From positions 1 to 64,000 of the forward strand of contig CAWGNG010000014.1 in assembly GCA_963823895.1 (NCBI GenBank): DNA of 64,000 nucleotides, given 5' to 3'. Positions 44,596-54,355 of this stretch are shown in pieces (position 1 is the first letter of the stretch; every line of letters starts with the position of its first letter). The position numbers were made by a program, and so were the translations under genes. The notes beneath the pieces were generated by a model that was given only the letters and a program-made list of their open reading frames with translations, did not search any database and had not been told where the DNA came from. Source of the stretch: G963675935 sp963823895 (GTDB lineage: Bacteria > Planctomycetota > Planctomycetia > Pirellulales > Thermoguttaceae).

Positions 44596-45030
44596 TCACC
44601 TTCCCTGCTCGTTGTTGCCTGATGGGGGAGAACGGTCGTTCGTTTGGTCGTTGACGTCTTGGGACGGAACGGTTTTCGACCATTCTTGAGATCGTTCGTC
44701 AATTCGACATTGTACGTCTCGATACATGTAACCGAGTACAGCAATTATTGCACGTACAACAGTGACTTCGATACATGTCGCAAGCCGCCAGTCCAAACGG
44801 AACGCATTTCTGTACAAGAGATAAAGTGTCACTACCAGACACCCGACAATCGCTCCCAATAGTGTATACCCCATTTCCGCCGAGGCGCGTCCCAGTCGAT
44901 CGCTAACTGTGGGGCCCATCGCCGCGTAGAGCAGTTGGCCGATCTCAGCCCCGCCGATGGTCCCTAAGATTATGAAGCCATGCCTCATCCTGCCGACCAG
45001 TATCATCTTAAGGCGTTCGCTCAAACTCAT
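44596..45030 (-). CDS. Hypothetical membrane protein
   Basis: A 144-residue frame with three likely membrane segments (GFIILGTIGGAEIGQLLYAA, MGYTLLGAIVGCLVVTLYLLY, IEVTVVRAIIAVLGYMY) and a hydrophilic tail rich in serine and asparagine. I recognise no family, and the ribosome binding site is poor. The gene is plausible because the hydrophobic pattern is orderly, but it may be a chance frame. Confidence 0.45.
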   Translation of the reverse strand: MSLSERLKMILVGRMRHGFIILGTIGGAEIGQLLYAAMGPTVSDRLGRASAEMGYTLLGAIVGCLVVTLYLLYRNAFRLDWRLATCIEVTVVRAIIAVLGYMYRDVQCRIDERSQEWSKTVPSQDVNDQTNDRSPPSGNNEQGR

Positions 45031-45060
45031 TGATGGACACCCAAATCTTGCCTTGGCACC

Positions 45061-45267
45061 TCAGCCACCTCGCATTCTTGCGGCCGAACCGGTCGTTGTC
45101 AATTCTGACGCCGCATACTCAATCGCCTCACCCATCAGCCTAATCCCCTGCTCGATCCGGTCAAGCTCTTCGAAGCCGTACGATATTCGCAATTGCCGTT
45201 TCCCCTTTTCCGCCAAATCGCCGCGGGGATGAACGCAGAAAGCCGCGGGGATGTATTCGTCAATCAC
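45061..45267 (-). pseudogene. Duplicated 3' fragment of the aminotransferase gene
   Basis: This fragment encodes FCVHPRGDLAEKGKRQLRI and SYGFEELDRIEQGIRLMGEA, nearly the same as the last 60 residues of the aminotransferase at 47911-49269; the DNA is also alike over about 180 bases. It lacks all catalytic parts. It sits directly behind the glycosidase-like gene, so a duplication or recombination put the same tail on both sides of that gene. Confidence 0.8.
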
Positions 45268-47818
45268 GGCGCGTACTTGGCGACGATCCGCAGGTGGCCG
45301 GACGGATTGGGAATGATCAACAGTTCGCTTTCGGCCGTGACGGCCTTCCCGTTGACCGTCACCTCGTTGGGTTTGCGGCGGCTTGGATGGCGCAGCGCGA
45401 CGCGAAGTTCCTTGATCGGCCTTACCACCGGCGAATCGATGTCGATGACGATGGCATTGCCAGTCACGGCCGTTTTGACGGCCATCTTGCCGAACAGTGT
45501 CGGGGCGTCGATGGCCGACACCGACTTGCCCGGAGCAAACCAGCGTCGCGGGCAGGCCCGCAAGAGCCAGAGCACGCCCTGGGCTTCGTCCTGTTCGTCG
45601 ATAACCATCCGCCGCATGGCCATGAGACTGCGGCCGTTGGCCGAGGAATTGGGCTGAAACGGCGCGTAATTCGAGTCGAGCACGTTGACGCGCTCAACGG
45701 TTTGATAAAGATCGGGCGAGGTGCCGTAGGCAAGGTTCGTGTAGAAAGCCAGCAGCGCCTTTTCCACTTCGCCGCGGGCGACGAAGTCGCGGAAGTATCC
45801 CAACTCGATGAAATTGCAGTACCAGAAAGGCGAGTCCTTCTGAATGGTCCACTGCTCGGGCTCCCCGTCGTCGCGGAAGTGGAGCATCAAGCCGCCGAGG
45901 ACGCCCATGCGACGCTGCAGCAACGCCAGCATCGGTTCCCAATACTTGGCGTCGGTGACGGGATTGAGCACGTCGGTGTCGAACAGCGATCGCGGCCCAT
46001 CGGACGCCCAGGCCCCGCCGCGCTCGGGGAGATCACCCTTATTCCGCGGACGGAAGAACACCGAGTTGGGAATGAACAGCAGGCCGGTGTCCGGGTCAGC
46101 GAAGGCGACTCGCTCGACGACGTCGCGGATGCAGCGGCGATAGTCGTCGGCGTCGGCCGTGAACTGAGCGGCCTCGGGCAGACCGACCTCGCGAAAGGCC
46201 GCGGCTGTTGCCGCCATTCCCTTATAGGTGTATCCATCGGTAAAGGGGAAATGGAATCGATATCCACTCCAGTCATGAACGCGCCCCTTCGGCAGCAAAC
46301 CGTAATAGTCCACCCGCGCGCCTTTGTCGTCGTGCAGCCTAGTGCGGCTTCGCTCCTTTTGGATCCACTTCCACGCGGCGAGAATGGTGGGACGATTGGC
46401 CTTCAACCACGCGGCGTCGTGCGAGTAGCGGCAGTGGTTGGCGAACATCGAGAGGACCGATCCAGTTTCGTTCATCCAGCGCAGATAGCCCGTGAAAGCG
46501 CCACGCAGGAGCTCACCTCGCCGTCGGGCGCAATATTCTTGCCCAGTCGGCCGACGCCCGACTGATGCTCGGCGAAGTATTGCAGGCAAGGCCGAACATC
46601 TTGGTAATAGCCGAGGCAGTCCAACGCATTTGCCACGGCAGAAAACTCCCAGGGCCAAATCGCCTCGGGCAACATCGGGCAATGTTCGGGCATCGTCCAG
46701 GTCGTGCCCGGATTCTTGATGAGGTTCGATAGCGTGGAGAGAACCATCTGTTTGTACATGTTGTTCAGCCGCGTTTCGGGAGTCGTCAGCTTCATTCCCG
46801 CGGCAAGCAATCGATCCCAACGGGCTTCGGCCCGACGAAGCGCTCCATCGAAGCTGACCGCCGCCAGACGCGCCTGCTCCGGCTTGGGATAGAGCTTCGA
46901 GGCGCCTGCCACGACGAAGTCGATTCGCCGGGTCTCCTTCGGCCGCAGCCGCAGATCGAAACACAAAGCGTTGGTGGCGCGGAAGGAGGCTTGCGAATTA
47001 CCATCCCGGACGTCGAGACTCGGCTCGAACTTCGCCGGCGCCGCCGCGTCGGCGCGATAGACCAGCAGCAGTTTGCCGTTGACCAAAACCGCTCCGGGCA
47101 CGGCCTCGCCCTTCATGCTCGGCGCCCCGTTGGTTTGCACTTCCTTCTGCTGCCAACGCGCTACGGGCGCAGAGTAGGGGCCATAACCGAGGCCGTCGAG
47201 TTGGCTGCCGTGGGCAATGCCGAGCAAGACCGCTAAGGCGCTGGCTGCCGGCGCATCTCCCTGGTTGGTCACCAAGACGCGGACAATGAGGTCCTGTTTC
47301 TCCGTCCCCGTAACCACGGCATCGTCGTTCGGCAAATCGCAGAAAGCGATCTGCTCGAGGGCGAGGTCGCCGACGGCCCAGCGACTCGTGACGATCGGCT
47401 GATAGCCCTTGTGCAGCGATTCGGTGGGCGCGCCGATTTTCGGCAACCGCGGCGGCGTTCCCAGCGCAAATCCAATCGCATACGACGCGCCCTCGTTGCC
47501 CAACGTCAGCGAAAGATCGGGGTGCAGGAATACGATGCCGGGATGGTTCTTTGCCTGAAGCGTCATGCGCTGCGTCAACGGCTGGCATAGCCCCAGAACG
47601 TCCTCGTAGGTGACCTCATAATGGTCCCTAGCGACGCCTTCGAGCGAGAACTTGCCGCGAAGCCGCTCGTAGGCTGCGACCTGTCCGGGCGTGAGTTTGG
47701 ACTTGTTGCCGTCGTCGGCACTCGCTCGGCGTACAACCATCGTCGCCGCCAGCAACGCCAAGACGACGCACAGGCGGATTGCTAAGAACGCCGGTGTGTA
47801 CCTACGAATGTTGAGCAT
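45264..47818 (-). pseudogene. Secreted glycosidase-like protein, frameshifted
   Basis: Two frames combine to a protein of about 850 residues. It has a signal peptide (LCVVLALLAATMVVRRASA), a beta-rich N-terminal part (PDLSLTLGNEGASYAIGF), then an (alpha/alpha)-barrel region with WPWEFSAVANALDCLGYYQDVRPCLQYF, WMNETGSVLSMF, HFPFTDGYTYKGM and SDGPRSLFDTD, a pattern like glucoamylase or GH63-type hydrolases. The frame changes between about 46500 and 46520, where one frame reads PDGEVSSCVA and the other ELLRGAFTGYLRWMN. The start at 47818 has GAGAGAA before it. Substrate is unknown; one indel or assembly error breaks it. Confidence 0.7.
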
Positions 47819-47910
47819 ATCATGGTTCTCTCTCGTCTTCAACGATTCACAGCACCGTCAAGCGCCGCCACCGTCAGGGAACGTACTCGACACGAGAACA
47901 CGACGGAAAC

Positions 47911-49269
47911 CTAGGGTATTCTCGCAGCCGCGCCTGACGTTGTCAATCGTGACGCTGCATACTCAACCGCCTCGCCCATCAGCCGGATTCCCTGCTCTAT
48001 TCTATCAAGCTCTTCGAAGCCGTACGAGATTCGCAACTGGCGTTTGCCCTTTTGGGCCAAATCGCCTTGGGGATGAACGCAGAAATCGCCGGGGATGTAG
48101 ACGACTCGCTGATTCTCATTCAGGTTGTCGCCGTCGATGCTCGGGATGCCGGTCGTGCGGGCCAGATAGTTGAAAAACAGCGAGCCTTCTTCGGTCAGGC
48201 AATTCTTAAAGGTCAGATAATAGTAGAAGCCCGCGCTGCCGCCGGTACACTCTTCGAGGTGCGGTTCGAGATAGCGGGAAATCCACTCGCGGGTTTTCTG
48301 GGCCTTCTCGCGATAACCGGCGTTGACAGTCCGCACCTGTTCGGAGGCGTGGTGGTCGAGGAGGTAGCTGGCGATCTCCTGGTTCATGACCGGGGCGCTG
48401 AAGCCCATGTCGTTGATCCGTTGCACCATCGCTCGCAGGAAAGAGGTGTCGGGCCCGATCATGTAGCCGATGCGCAGGCCGGGGGCGAGGATTTTCGACA
48501 GCGTGCCAAGCTCGTAGGCGATCGCGTGGCGGTCGTGCAACAGGGCCGACTCGGGACGCTCGACCGCCGGATCGTGAATGAGCAATTCGTAGGCGGTGTC
48601 GAAGAAGATGGGGATATTTCTGCTCGTCGCCCGGCCCAGGTCGTGGACGATTTCCAACAGGCGTTTCCGCCGCTCGTTGGAAAGGATGCTGCACGTGGGA
48701 TTGTTGACCGTGACGATGTAGAAGAAACTGACCGGCTGGCGGAGGCTTTCGAGGCGACGCTGCAGAACGTCGATGCGAATGCCGTCGGCGTCCTCGGGAA
48801 TCGGCAAAATCGTGTATCCGCAGCGTTCGAGGAAATTGCAGTAGATGTAATACTGCGGGTCGGTGGTGACGACAACTCCCGGCTGCAACACGCGGGCTAT
48901 CCCTTCCAGCAAGCTCGTTACGCCGCTAGCGCCGACGACGATCCGGTTTCGGTCCAAAACCTCCCGGCTCAGTCCGCCGACCGCGTCTTTGACCAAGAAG
49001 CGTCGAATCGCTTCGATGCAATTGGCCGAGCCTTCCGGGTTGCCATAGTTGAAGGCCGCGCGGTACGTCGTCGGGTCTTGGATGACCGCGTCGAGGGCTT
49101 TGCCGATCAGATGCCGCGGGATCGTCCGTTCGTTGACGTAGCCGACGCCGAGATTGATGTCGTACCCGTCGCGAAAATCCACCGCAAAGGAGGCCATCAT
49201 GCGGTTGACGGGCGACGGGGCGACAGACGAGGCGCCGTAGGGGGAGAATCGGTATTCGTCGAGGGACAT
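47911..49269 (-). CDS. PLP-dependent class I/II aminotransferase
   Basis: This 452-residue fold-type I PLP enzyme shows VVGASGVTSLLEGIARVL (cofactor glycine loop), VTVNNPTCSIL (asparagine contact), IFFDTAYELLI (pyridine-N aspartate) and GTLSKILAPGLRIGY with the Schiff-base lysine, then ISYGFEELDRIEQGIRLMGEA near the end. The substrate is not clear; the family includes several amino acid and sugar aminotransferases. The ATG at 49269 is preferred over 49284 on motif grounds, though neither has a strong ribosome binding site. A partial copy of its tail lies at 45061-45267. Confidence 0.88.
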   Translation of the reverse strand: MSLDEYRFSPYGASSVAPSPVNRMMASFAVDFRDGYDINLGVGYVNERTIPRHLIGKALDAVIQDPTTYRAAFNYGNPEGSANCIEAIRRFLVKDAVGGLSREVLDRNRIVVGASGVTSLLEGIARVLQPGVVVTTDPQYYIYCNFLERCGYTILPIPEDADGIRIDVLQRRLESLRQPVSFFYIVTVNNPTCSILSNERRKRLLEIVHDLGRATSRNIPIFFDTAYELLIHDPAVERPESALLHDRHAIAYELGTLSKILAPGLRIGYMIGPDTSFLRAMVQRINDMGFSAPVMNQEIASYLLDHHASEQVRTVNAGYREKAQKTREWISRYLEPHLEECTGGSAGFYYYLTFKNCLTEEGSLFFNYLARTTGIPSIDGDNLNENQRVVYIPGDFCVHPQGDLAQKGKRQLRISYGFEELDRIEQGIRLMGEAVEYAASRLTTSGAAARIP

Positions 49270-49387
49270 GCGCGTTCTCTGCAATTCGAATTCTGCCGCG
49301 CATCGGGTGCCGACAGATTTCAGACCGTTTTGAGGGCCAAGCTATCGTGGATCGCGTAGATGCCGCGTTTCACGGCCGACGGTAGGT

Positions 49388-49585
49388 TCAAGCCGGAGGG
49401 GCGTAAGCATCGTCCTCGGCGTTGTCCCAGACTGCCGCGAGCGATTTCTGGCTGGCGTCCATCCAGAAGCGATTCTCATCCTCCGGCAACAGCGTCACCG
49501 GCACCCTGGCCCCTTCCGGCAAATCCGCAGGTTCGGTGAGTTCGATCCTCCCGCCATGAGTCACGGCCCAAAGGGTTTGCATCAT
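49388..49585 (-). CDS. Small antitoxin-like protein, apparently without a toxin
   Basis: The 65-residue product MMQTLWAVTHGGRIELTEPA...PEGARVPVTLLPEDE resembles the short antitoxins whose N-terminal beta strands precede a helical tail (QKSLAAVWDNAEDDAYAPPA). GGGAGA stands nine bases upstream. Such genes usually precede a toxin of PIN or MazF type, but none follows here before the aminotransferase gene, so it may be an orphan or remnant. Confidence 0.55.
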   Translation of the reverse strand: MMQTLWAVTHGGRIELTEPADLPEGARVPVTLLPEDENRFWMDASQKSLAAVWDNAEDDAYAPPA

Positions 49586-49717
49586 CTTTCCAGTCTCCCA
49601 TGAGTGCGAATTCCCACGGATCTCCTAGGAAATCATACCGCGCGTGCCACGCGATGTACAGCGACCCGTATTCGAGGCTGGACGTGCGACAAGAATGGCC
49701 GCGGAACCTTTGTCGCC

Positions 49718-50581
49718 TCATTGACCGCTCGGTAGTTCCTCGACGATCTTGCGCCAACCTTTGGGGACTGGTGGATGGAAGGGATCTTCTGGAGTCAGCG
49801 GCTTGTTGACCGCCATGTCGTAGAACTGGTAGACAATATAATCCTTGCCGTTTGGCTCGACAACCTTGATTGCACAAGGTGCCATGTCGCTGACGCGGAA
49901 GATTAACTGAAGCTTCGAGAACAGTCCGCCAATCCCGGGCATAGTCCGGGGGTACGCCTCAAGCCATATTTCCTCTTGCCGCTTTGCCGGCGGAGTGATT
50001 TCGCGCACGTAGCATCGCTCCTTGATCTCGTGTGCGTTCGCGCCGAAGGGACAGGGAACAGGTGGCGGGCCGAAGGGGAGAATGCGAACGTAAAAACCGC
50101 CGGGGAAACAGAAACTCAGCGGACCATTCACGTATCCGCTGGTGTCGAACTTCACCTGCTTCGACTCCAAGCGGAATTCGACAACCTTCGCTCTTGCCGA
50201 ATCGACCTCAAAGATCGACTTGCCGTCAAACGCCCAATGCTCCGCGCGAGCGACTTCAATCGGAAGCTGCTTGTCATCCTTCTCCGTCGTGTCGACGCGG
50301 TAGAGCGCGTGGTCGGGAGCAGCGTACTTGATCTGGCCGAGATCGACCCATCGCGGCTGGTTCGGCGGGCCGAAGACAGCGTCGTAAGTCCAGCGCTTGA
50401 AGCGGCAGTCGAACGTCTTTACGCCCGCGTTCCACTGCTCCCAGCGGGCCAAGAGGCGATCGACGCTCTTCTCCTCGTCGGCCGTCAATTGGAACGGCGG
50501 CGGCATCTTGCGGTTCGTCTGTACCGAGGTGCAGGATGCAGTCAGCAGCAAGAGAACGAGCGGCCAATAGATGCGTCGCAT
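49718..50581 (-). CDS. TIGR03009-family lipoprotein
   Basis: This 287-residue protein has a lipoprotein signal (WPLVLLLLTASCTS) and the features of a planctomycete-specific family labelled TIGR03009: VKTFDCRFKRWTYDAVFGPPNQP, VDTTEKDD, EHWAFDGKSIFEV, IWLEAYPRT and PNGKDYIVYQFYDMAVN. The function is unknown; the fold may resemble outer-membrane lipoprotein carrier-like domains. The ATG at 50581 follows GAGGAGG closely. A paralogue lies immediately upstream at 50694-51698. Confidence 0.85.
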   Translation of the reverse strand: MRRIYWPLVLLLLTASCTSVQTNRKMPPPFQLTADEEKSVDRLLARWEQWNAGVKTFDCRFKRWTYDAVFGPPNQPRWVDLGQIKYAAPDHALYRVDTTEKDDKQLPIEVARAEHWAFDGKSIFEVDSARAKVVEFRLESKQVKFDTSGYVNGPLSFCFPGGFYVRILPFGPPPVPCPFGANAHEIKERCYVREITPPAKRQEEIWLEAYPRTMPGIGGLFSKLQLIFRVSDMAPCAIKVVEPNGKDYIVYQFYDMAVNKPLTPEDPFHPPVPKGWRKIVEELPSGQ

Positions 50582-50693
50582 GGTTGATCCTCCTCTCATG
50601 GAATTGTCGAGCGAAGGAAAACACGTTCGCGGGTCGGCCGTGGGCCGTTGGCCCCGGCTATTTCTGCTTCTGCTGCCGCGTTGCGGCAGCGTG

Positions 50694-51698
50694 CTAGCGC
50701 CGGCCGTCGTTCAATGGGCGGCGGGCCTGGGCGCTGGCCGGCTCCTCGACGATCGACTGCCAGCCGAACGGCTTGCTGGCGCGGAAGGGATCGCCGCGGA
50801 AGATCCGCATCGGATCGTTGATGACCGTGTCGTAAAACTGATAGACGATGTAATCCTTCGCGTTCGGCTGGATCAGTTTCAGGGCGAACGGTTCCATGTT
50901 GTTGTTGATAATCAGTTGGGCGTGATGGAAGTTGGCGGCGTCCTGCTGCCGTCGCGGAAAGGCCTCCAGCCAGACCTGGCCCTGCACCGTGCGCGGCGTG
51001 ACGATGTGGATGAAGTATCGCTGTTCCAGCGACCTGGCGGTCGAGCCGAACAAGAACGGCAAGGGGCCGTCGGCGATGGCCTTGCCCTGCATCTCCGGCG
51101 GCAGTTTGTGTACCGTCATCATCTTCTTGCGGTGGTCGTACTCGATGATCGACTTGCCGTCCGATTTCCAATCCTCGGCGCGGGTGTCTTCGATGGGCAC
51201 GTCGCGGCCGGCCTTTTCGGTCGTATCGACGCGGAACATCCCCTTGTCGGGCGCCGCGAACTTGATCACGCCCGAATCGACGAACTTCGGCTCGTTGGGC
51301 GGCCCAAAGACGGTGTCGTAAGTCCAGCGCTTGAATCGGGTGTCGAACGTTTTCACCCGGTTATTCCGCCCTTCCCACGAGACCAGGACTTGCGCGACCT
51401 CCGCCTGTTGTTGCGGGTTTAGTGTAAAGGGCGGCTCGGGCGGCAACCGCGACGGCTGCGGGCCAGGCTGCCCGCCGCGCCGCTCCAATGTCGGCTGTTG
51501 CGGCCGAACCCTCGGATCGGGCTGCAGCGGTTGTACGTTCTGACCCGCTGGCTGCGGATACTGATCCGGCTGCCCCGGCTGCACGTTCTGGCCGGCCGGT
51601 TGCGGATAGTTGCCGGGCGGATATTGCTGCTGGGCCATTGCGGAGACGGTTACCAAAATTGCCGCAGCCAGCGAGCAGAGGATCAGTCGTAAGTGCAT
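50694..51698 (-). CDS. TIGR03009-family secreted protein, paralogue
   Basis: The 334-residue product has a signal peptide (LILCSLAAAILVTVSAMAQQ) followed by a proline-glutamine-rich linker with repeated YPQPAGQNVQP units. The same domain as its neighbour follows: VKTFDTRFKRWTYDTVFGPPNEP, WKSDGKSIIEY, VWLEAFPRRQQD and NAKDYIVYQFYDTVIND. An AAAGGAG box precedes the ATG at 51698. The two copies probably arose by tandem duplication; the linker suggests this one reaches further from its anchor. Confidence 0.85.
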   Translation of the reverse strand: MHLRLILCSLAAAILVTVSAMAQQQYPPGNYPQPAGQNVQPGQPDQYPQPAGQNVQPLQPDPRVRPQQPTLERRGGQPGPQPSRLPPEPPFTLNPQQQAEVAQVLVSWEGRNNRVKTFDTRFKRWTYDTVFGPPNEPKFVDSGVIKFAAPDKGMFRVDTTEKAGRDVPIEDTRAEDWKSDGKSIIEYDHRKKMMTVHKLPPEMQGKAIADGPLPFLFGSTARSLEQRYFIHIVTPRTVQGQVWLEAFPRRQQDAANFHHAQLIINNNMEPFALKLIQPNAKDYIVYQFYDTVINDPMRIFRGDPFRASKPFGWQSIVEEPASAQARRPLNDGRR

Positions 51699-52218
51699 TA
51701 TATCGCTCCTTTGATATGGCATCTGAATCTTTATCAGGCCCGAATTGTGGTACTGCCCACTCGAGGGTACGCAACTCGACACCAGGCAGATCGTGCTGGA
51801 ATCTCTTTCTCGCAGCAGCGTCATCCTCGTTCCAATCCCTCATAATATAGACAACTTTGAGATGTGGAAGCCTCGCGAGGTTTGGAGCCGCCCTGCCGAA
51901 TTGGGCGAGAGGAATCTGTGCTGCCACCGCTCGATGGAGCCAATCCTTGTCCAAGACGCTTTCGGTCCACGCCTCCTGCCGCGGCGACGCGATGTCCGGG
52001 TCCATGAGCATTCCAAAATCGTCTCGAACGTCGCAGTCGTAAGCTACCGAGCAGCCGTCGATTGCACGGATCGCGCGAACCGCCTCGCGTTGCTCCGCCG
52101 CTCGCGTAGCATACCAACTGCACGCGATCGAGCAGCAGAGCACAAACAGCATCAGCGACCGCAGGCTGTATTGATACCAGCGGCGTTTAGAACGTGGTGT
52201 AGCAGGTTGGGATTTCAT
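51361..52218 (-). CDS. Planctomycete-type N-terminal membrane protein, 3' end uncertain
   Basis: The first 160 residues or so look real: RRWYQYSLRSLMLFVLCCS is the usual planctomycete start with a membrane helix, then WYATRAAEQREAVRAIRAIDG and a leucine-rich LPHLKVVYIMRDWNEDD. After about 51700 the frame runs on in alanine- and arginine-rich text over the signal-peptide and linker region of the next gene in another frame, which looks like a shadow. The true stop may be closer to 51700 and lost by a frameshift. Role unknown. Confidence 0.5.
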   Translation of the reverse strand: MKSQPATPRSKRRWYQYSLRSLMLFVLCCSIACSWYATRAAEQREAVRAIRAIDGCSVAYDCDVRDDFGMLMDPDIASPRQEAWTESVLDKDWLHRAVAAQIPLAQFGRAAPNLARLPHLKVVYIMRDWNEDDAAARKRFQHDLPGVELRTLEWAVPQFGPDKDSDAISKERYNALTTDPLLAGCGNFGNRLRNGPAAISARQLSATGRPERAAGAAGSVSAASGSERTTAAARSEGSAATADIGAARRAAWPAAVAVAARAALYTKPATTGGGRASPGLVGRAE

Positions 52219-52412
52219 TACATCACATCCATGCCATCCCTGGGTCCTTTCAGGACGCGCAGCATGTCGCGCGGCTGGGCGGAAAGCGTTGGAAATTGTA
52301 GCAGGAAACCGGTAATCGCCCCAATGGCAGTTTTCCGCGGGGGCACATATAGATTATGTCGCGTGCCGTTGATACCGTCTCAGGCGGATAACGCTCTCTT
52401 GACAATAGCCGG

Positions 52413-52482
52413 GAGCTAACAGCTCCCGGCGAAGCGACCGCAGATCCCGCGCCTGCCGGGAGCTGTTGGCTCCCGGCTATTG
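52413..52482. repeat. Palindromic repeat (CGGGAGCT family)
   Basis: Arms 52413-52440 and 52454-52482 pair with a single mismatch and contain CGGGAGCT...AGCTCCCG palindromes. It stands in the 299-base gap (52219-52517) before the minus-strand membrane gene; nothing else is seen there. Confidence 0.75.
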
Positions 52483-52517
52483 CAGCATTTCGCTCTTGAG
52501 GCGATACAAACGTGGCG

Positions 52518-53546
52518 CTATCGCCGCTCGGGCGACCAGACCGGACGCTCGGGGCCCGGTTCGGCCGTGCGCGAGGCGATGTAGGGCGGCGGCTCCGAAC
52601 GGTCCTCGTTTGGTGTCTCGTTCGGACGCCAGGAACTAGACGCCGGTTCGCGTTCGGCCGGCGGCTCGGCGCGAGTCGGCCGCTCGGCGGGCGTCCAGCG
52701 CACCGTCCGTTGGCCGGGCAGAGCGATCTCGACCGGCTGACTGGCGTCCAACCTGCGGCCATCGGCCGTCACGTATCGTACGTAAACTTGCAGATTTCTG
52801 TGCGTCGGCGGACGATCGGGCCAGCCCATCGCCAAGTGAATCGCGCCGCCGTTGACCGTGCGGGCGAATAACGAGGCGGTTTCGGCCGGCGAGAAGTCCC
52901 AGCGGCCGACGCGGGCGGCCTCGCCCCGCAGCGACGGGTCGAACGCGGTAACGTGAACTTCGGCCGGGGCATCGACCGTGCGGCCGCGGGCGTCGCGCGG
53001 CTGCACCGCCACCAGCAAGCCGCGATCGCCGGAAGCATCGCCCGAGCCGATTCCGCCGGTAATGGCCGGATCGACAACGATTGACGCCACGCGGCGGCTG
53101 TCGCCCGAGGGACGGAACGGCACGGCCGACCGTGCGGAGGCCATCGTGGCGCGAGCCGGACGGAGCGAAAATCGGTCGGGATCGCCTTCCAGCATTGGGC
53201 CGCCGTCGCCCGGCCCTGGCGGTGTCGGATGGGAAATGCTCGGAGGCACCGTGGGAACCTGAATACCACGGTCCGTCTCCGGCGGCGTCATGCCGTTCGA
53301 TCCACGATGATTGCGGTACGACCGGGGTTCCGCTTCTCGCTCCTCGCTGCCGCGATCGCGAATCATGCTCTGTTCGGGGCAGGAATTGACCGCCCCTTGC
53401 ATGTCCTCGATCTGCCACCGCAGCCGGTTGATCTCCTGATCCTTGCGGTAGAGTTCCCGCTCCAAGATCGGGATGGCCGGATCGGTGCGGCACCCGGCGA
53501 TGAAAAGCGGAGCCAAGCCCAGGACGGCAAGCTGCCAAGATTTCAT
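52518..53546 (-). CDS. Hypothetical lipoprotein
   Basis: The 342-residue product has a lipobox (LGLAPLFIAGCRTD), then a short coiled coil (ELYRKDQEINRLRWQIEDMQ), a long proline- and arginine-rich disordered stretch, and a beta-rich domain (VAVQPRDARGRTVDAPAEVHV...GRWDFSPAETASLFA) which may be an immunoglobulin-like fold. No family is recognised. AAGGAAG before the ATG at 53546 supports the start. It follows clpP in the same direction with a gap of about 150 bases. Confidence 0.75.
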   Translation of the reverse strand: MKSWQLAVLGLAPLFIAGCRTDPAIPILERELYRKDQEINRLRWQIEDMQGAVNSCPEQSMIRDRGSEEREAEPRSYRNHRGSNGMTPPETDRGIQVPTVPPSISHPTPPGPGDGGPMLEGDPDRFSLRPARATMASARSAVPFRPSGDSRRVASIVVDPAITGGIGSGDASGDRGLLVAVQPRDARGRTVDAPAEVHVTAFDPSLRGEAARVGRWDFSPAETASLFARTVNGGAIHLAMGWPDRPPTHRNLQVYVRYVTADGRRLDASQPVEIALPGQRTVRWTPAERPTRAEPPAEREPASSSWRPNETPNEDRSEPPPYIASRTAEPGPERPVWSPERR

Positions 53547-53649
53547 GGTATCGCTTCCTTGCATTGTGACGGCCTGGGGAGTTTCGTCCCGTCGCGGCCA
53601 TCCCTGACCGCGTTGCCGCCAAACCATGTTTAACACATCTTACGAGACT

Positions 53650-53695
53650 CCCGCCACCCCTGATCCCTGACCCCTGACCCCTGATCCCTGGCCCC

Positions 53696-53698
<3 letters not shown>
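53650..53698. repeat. Tandem CCCCTGA/CCCTGAT repeats after clpP
   Basis: Repeats of the CCCCTGATCCCTGA type run up to the clpP stop. The mirror form, AGGGGTCAGGGATCAG, lies at 54290-54324 just upstream of the same gene, so the two tracts flank clpP as an inverted pair. Confidence 0.55.
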
Positions 53699-54286
<588 letters not shown>

Positions 54287-54355
54287 AACGAGGGGTCAGG
54301 GGTCAGGGATCAGGGGTCAGAGGAGCCGTTTGCGGTTTCCATCGCCGCGAGGCAG

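Noticed and set aside
49476..49877. 133-codon minus-strand frame overlapping the antitoxin-like gene and the TIGR03009 3' end
   Set aside because: Overlaps two better-supported genes in other frames and shows no family.
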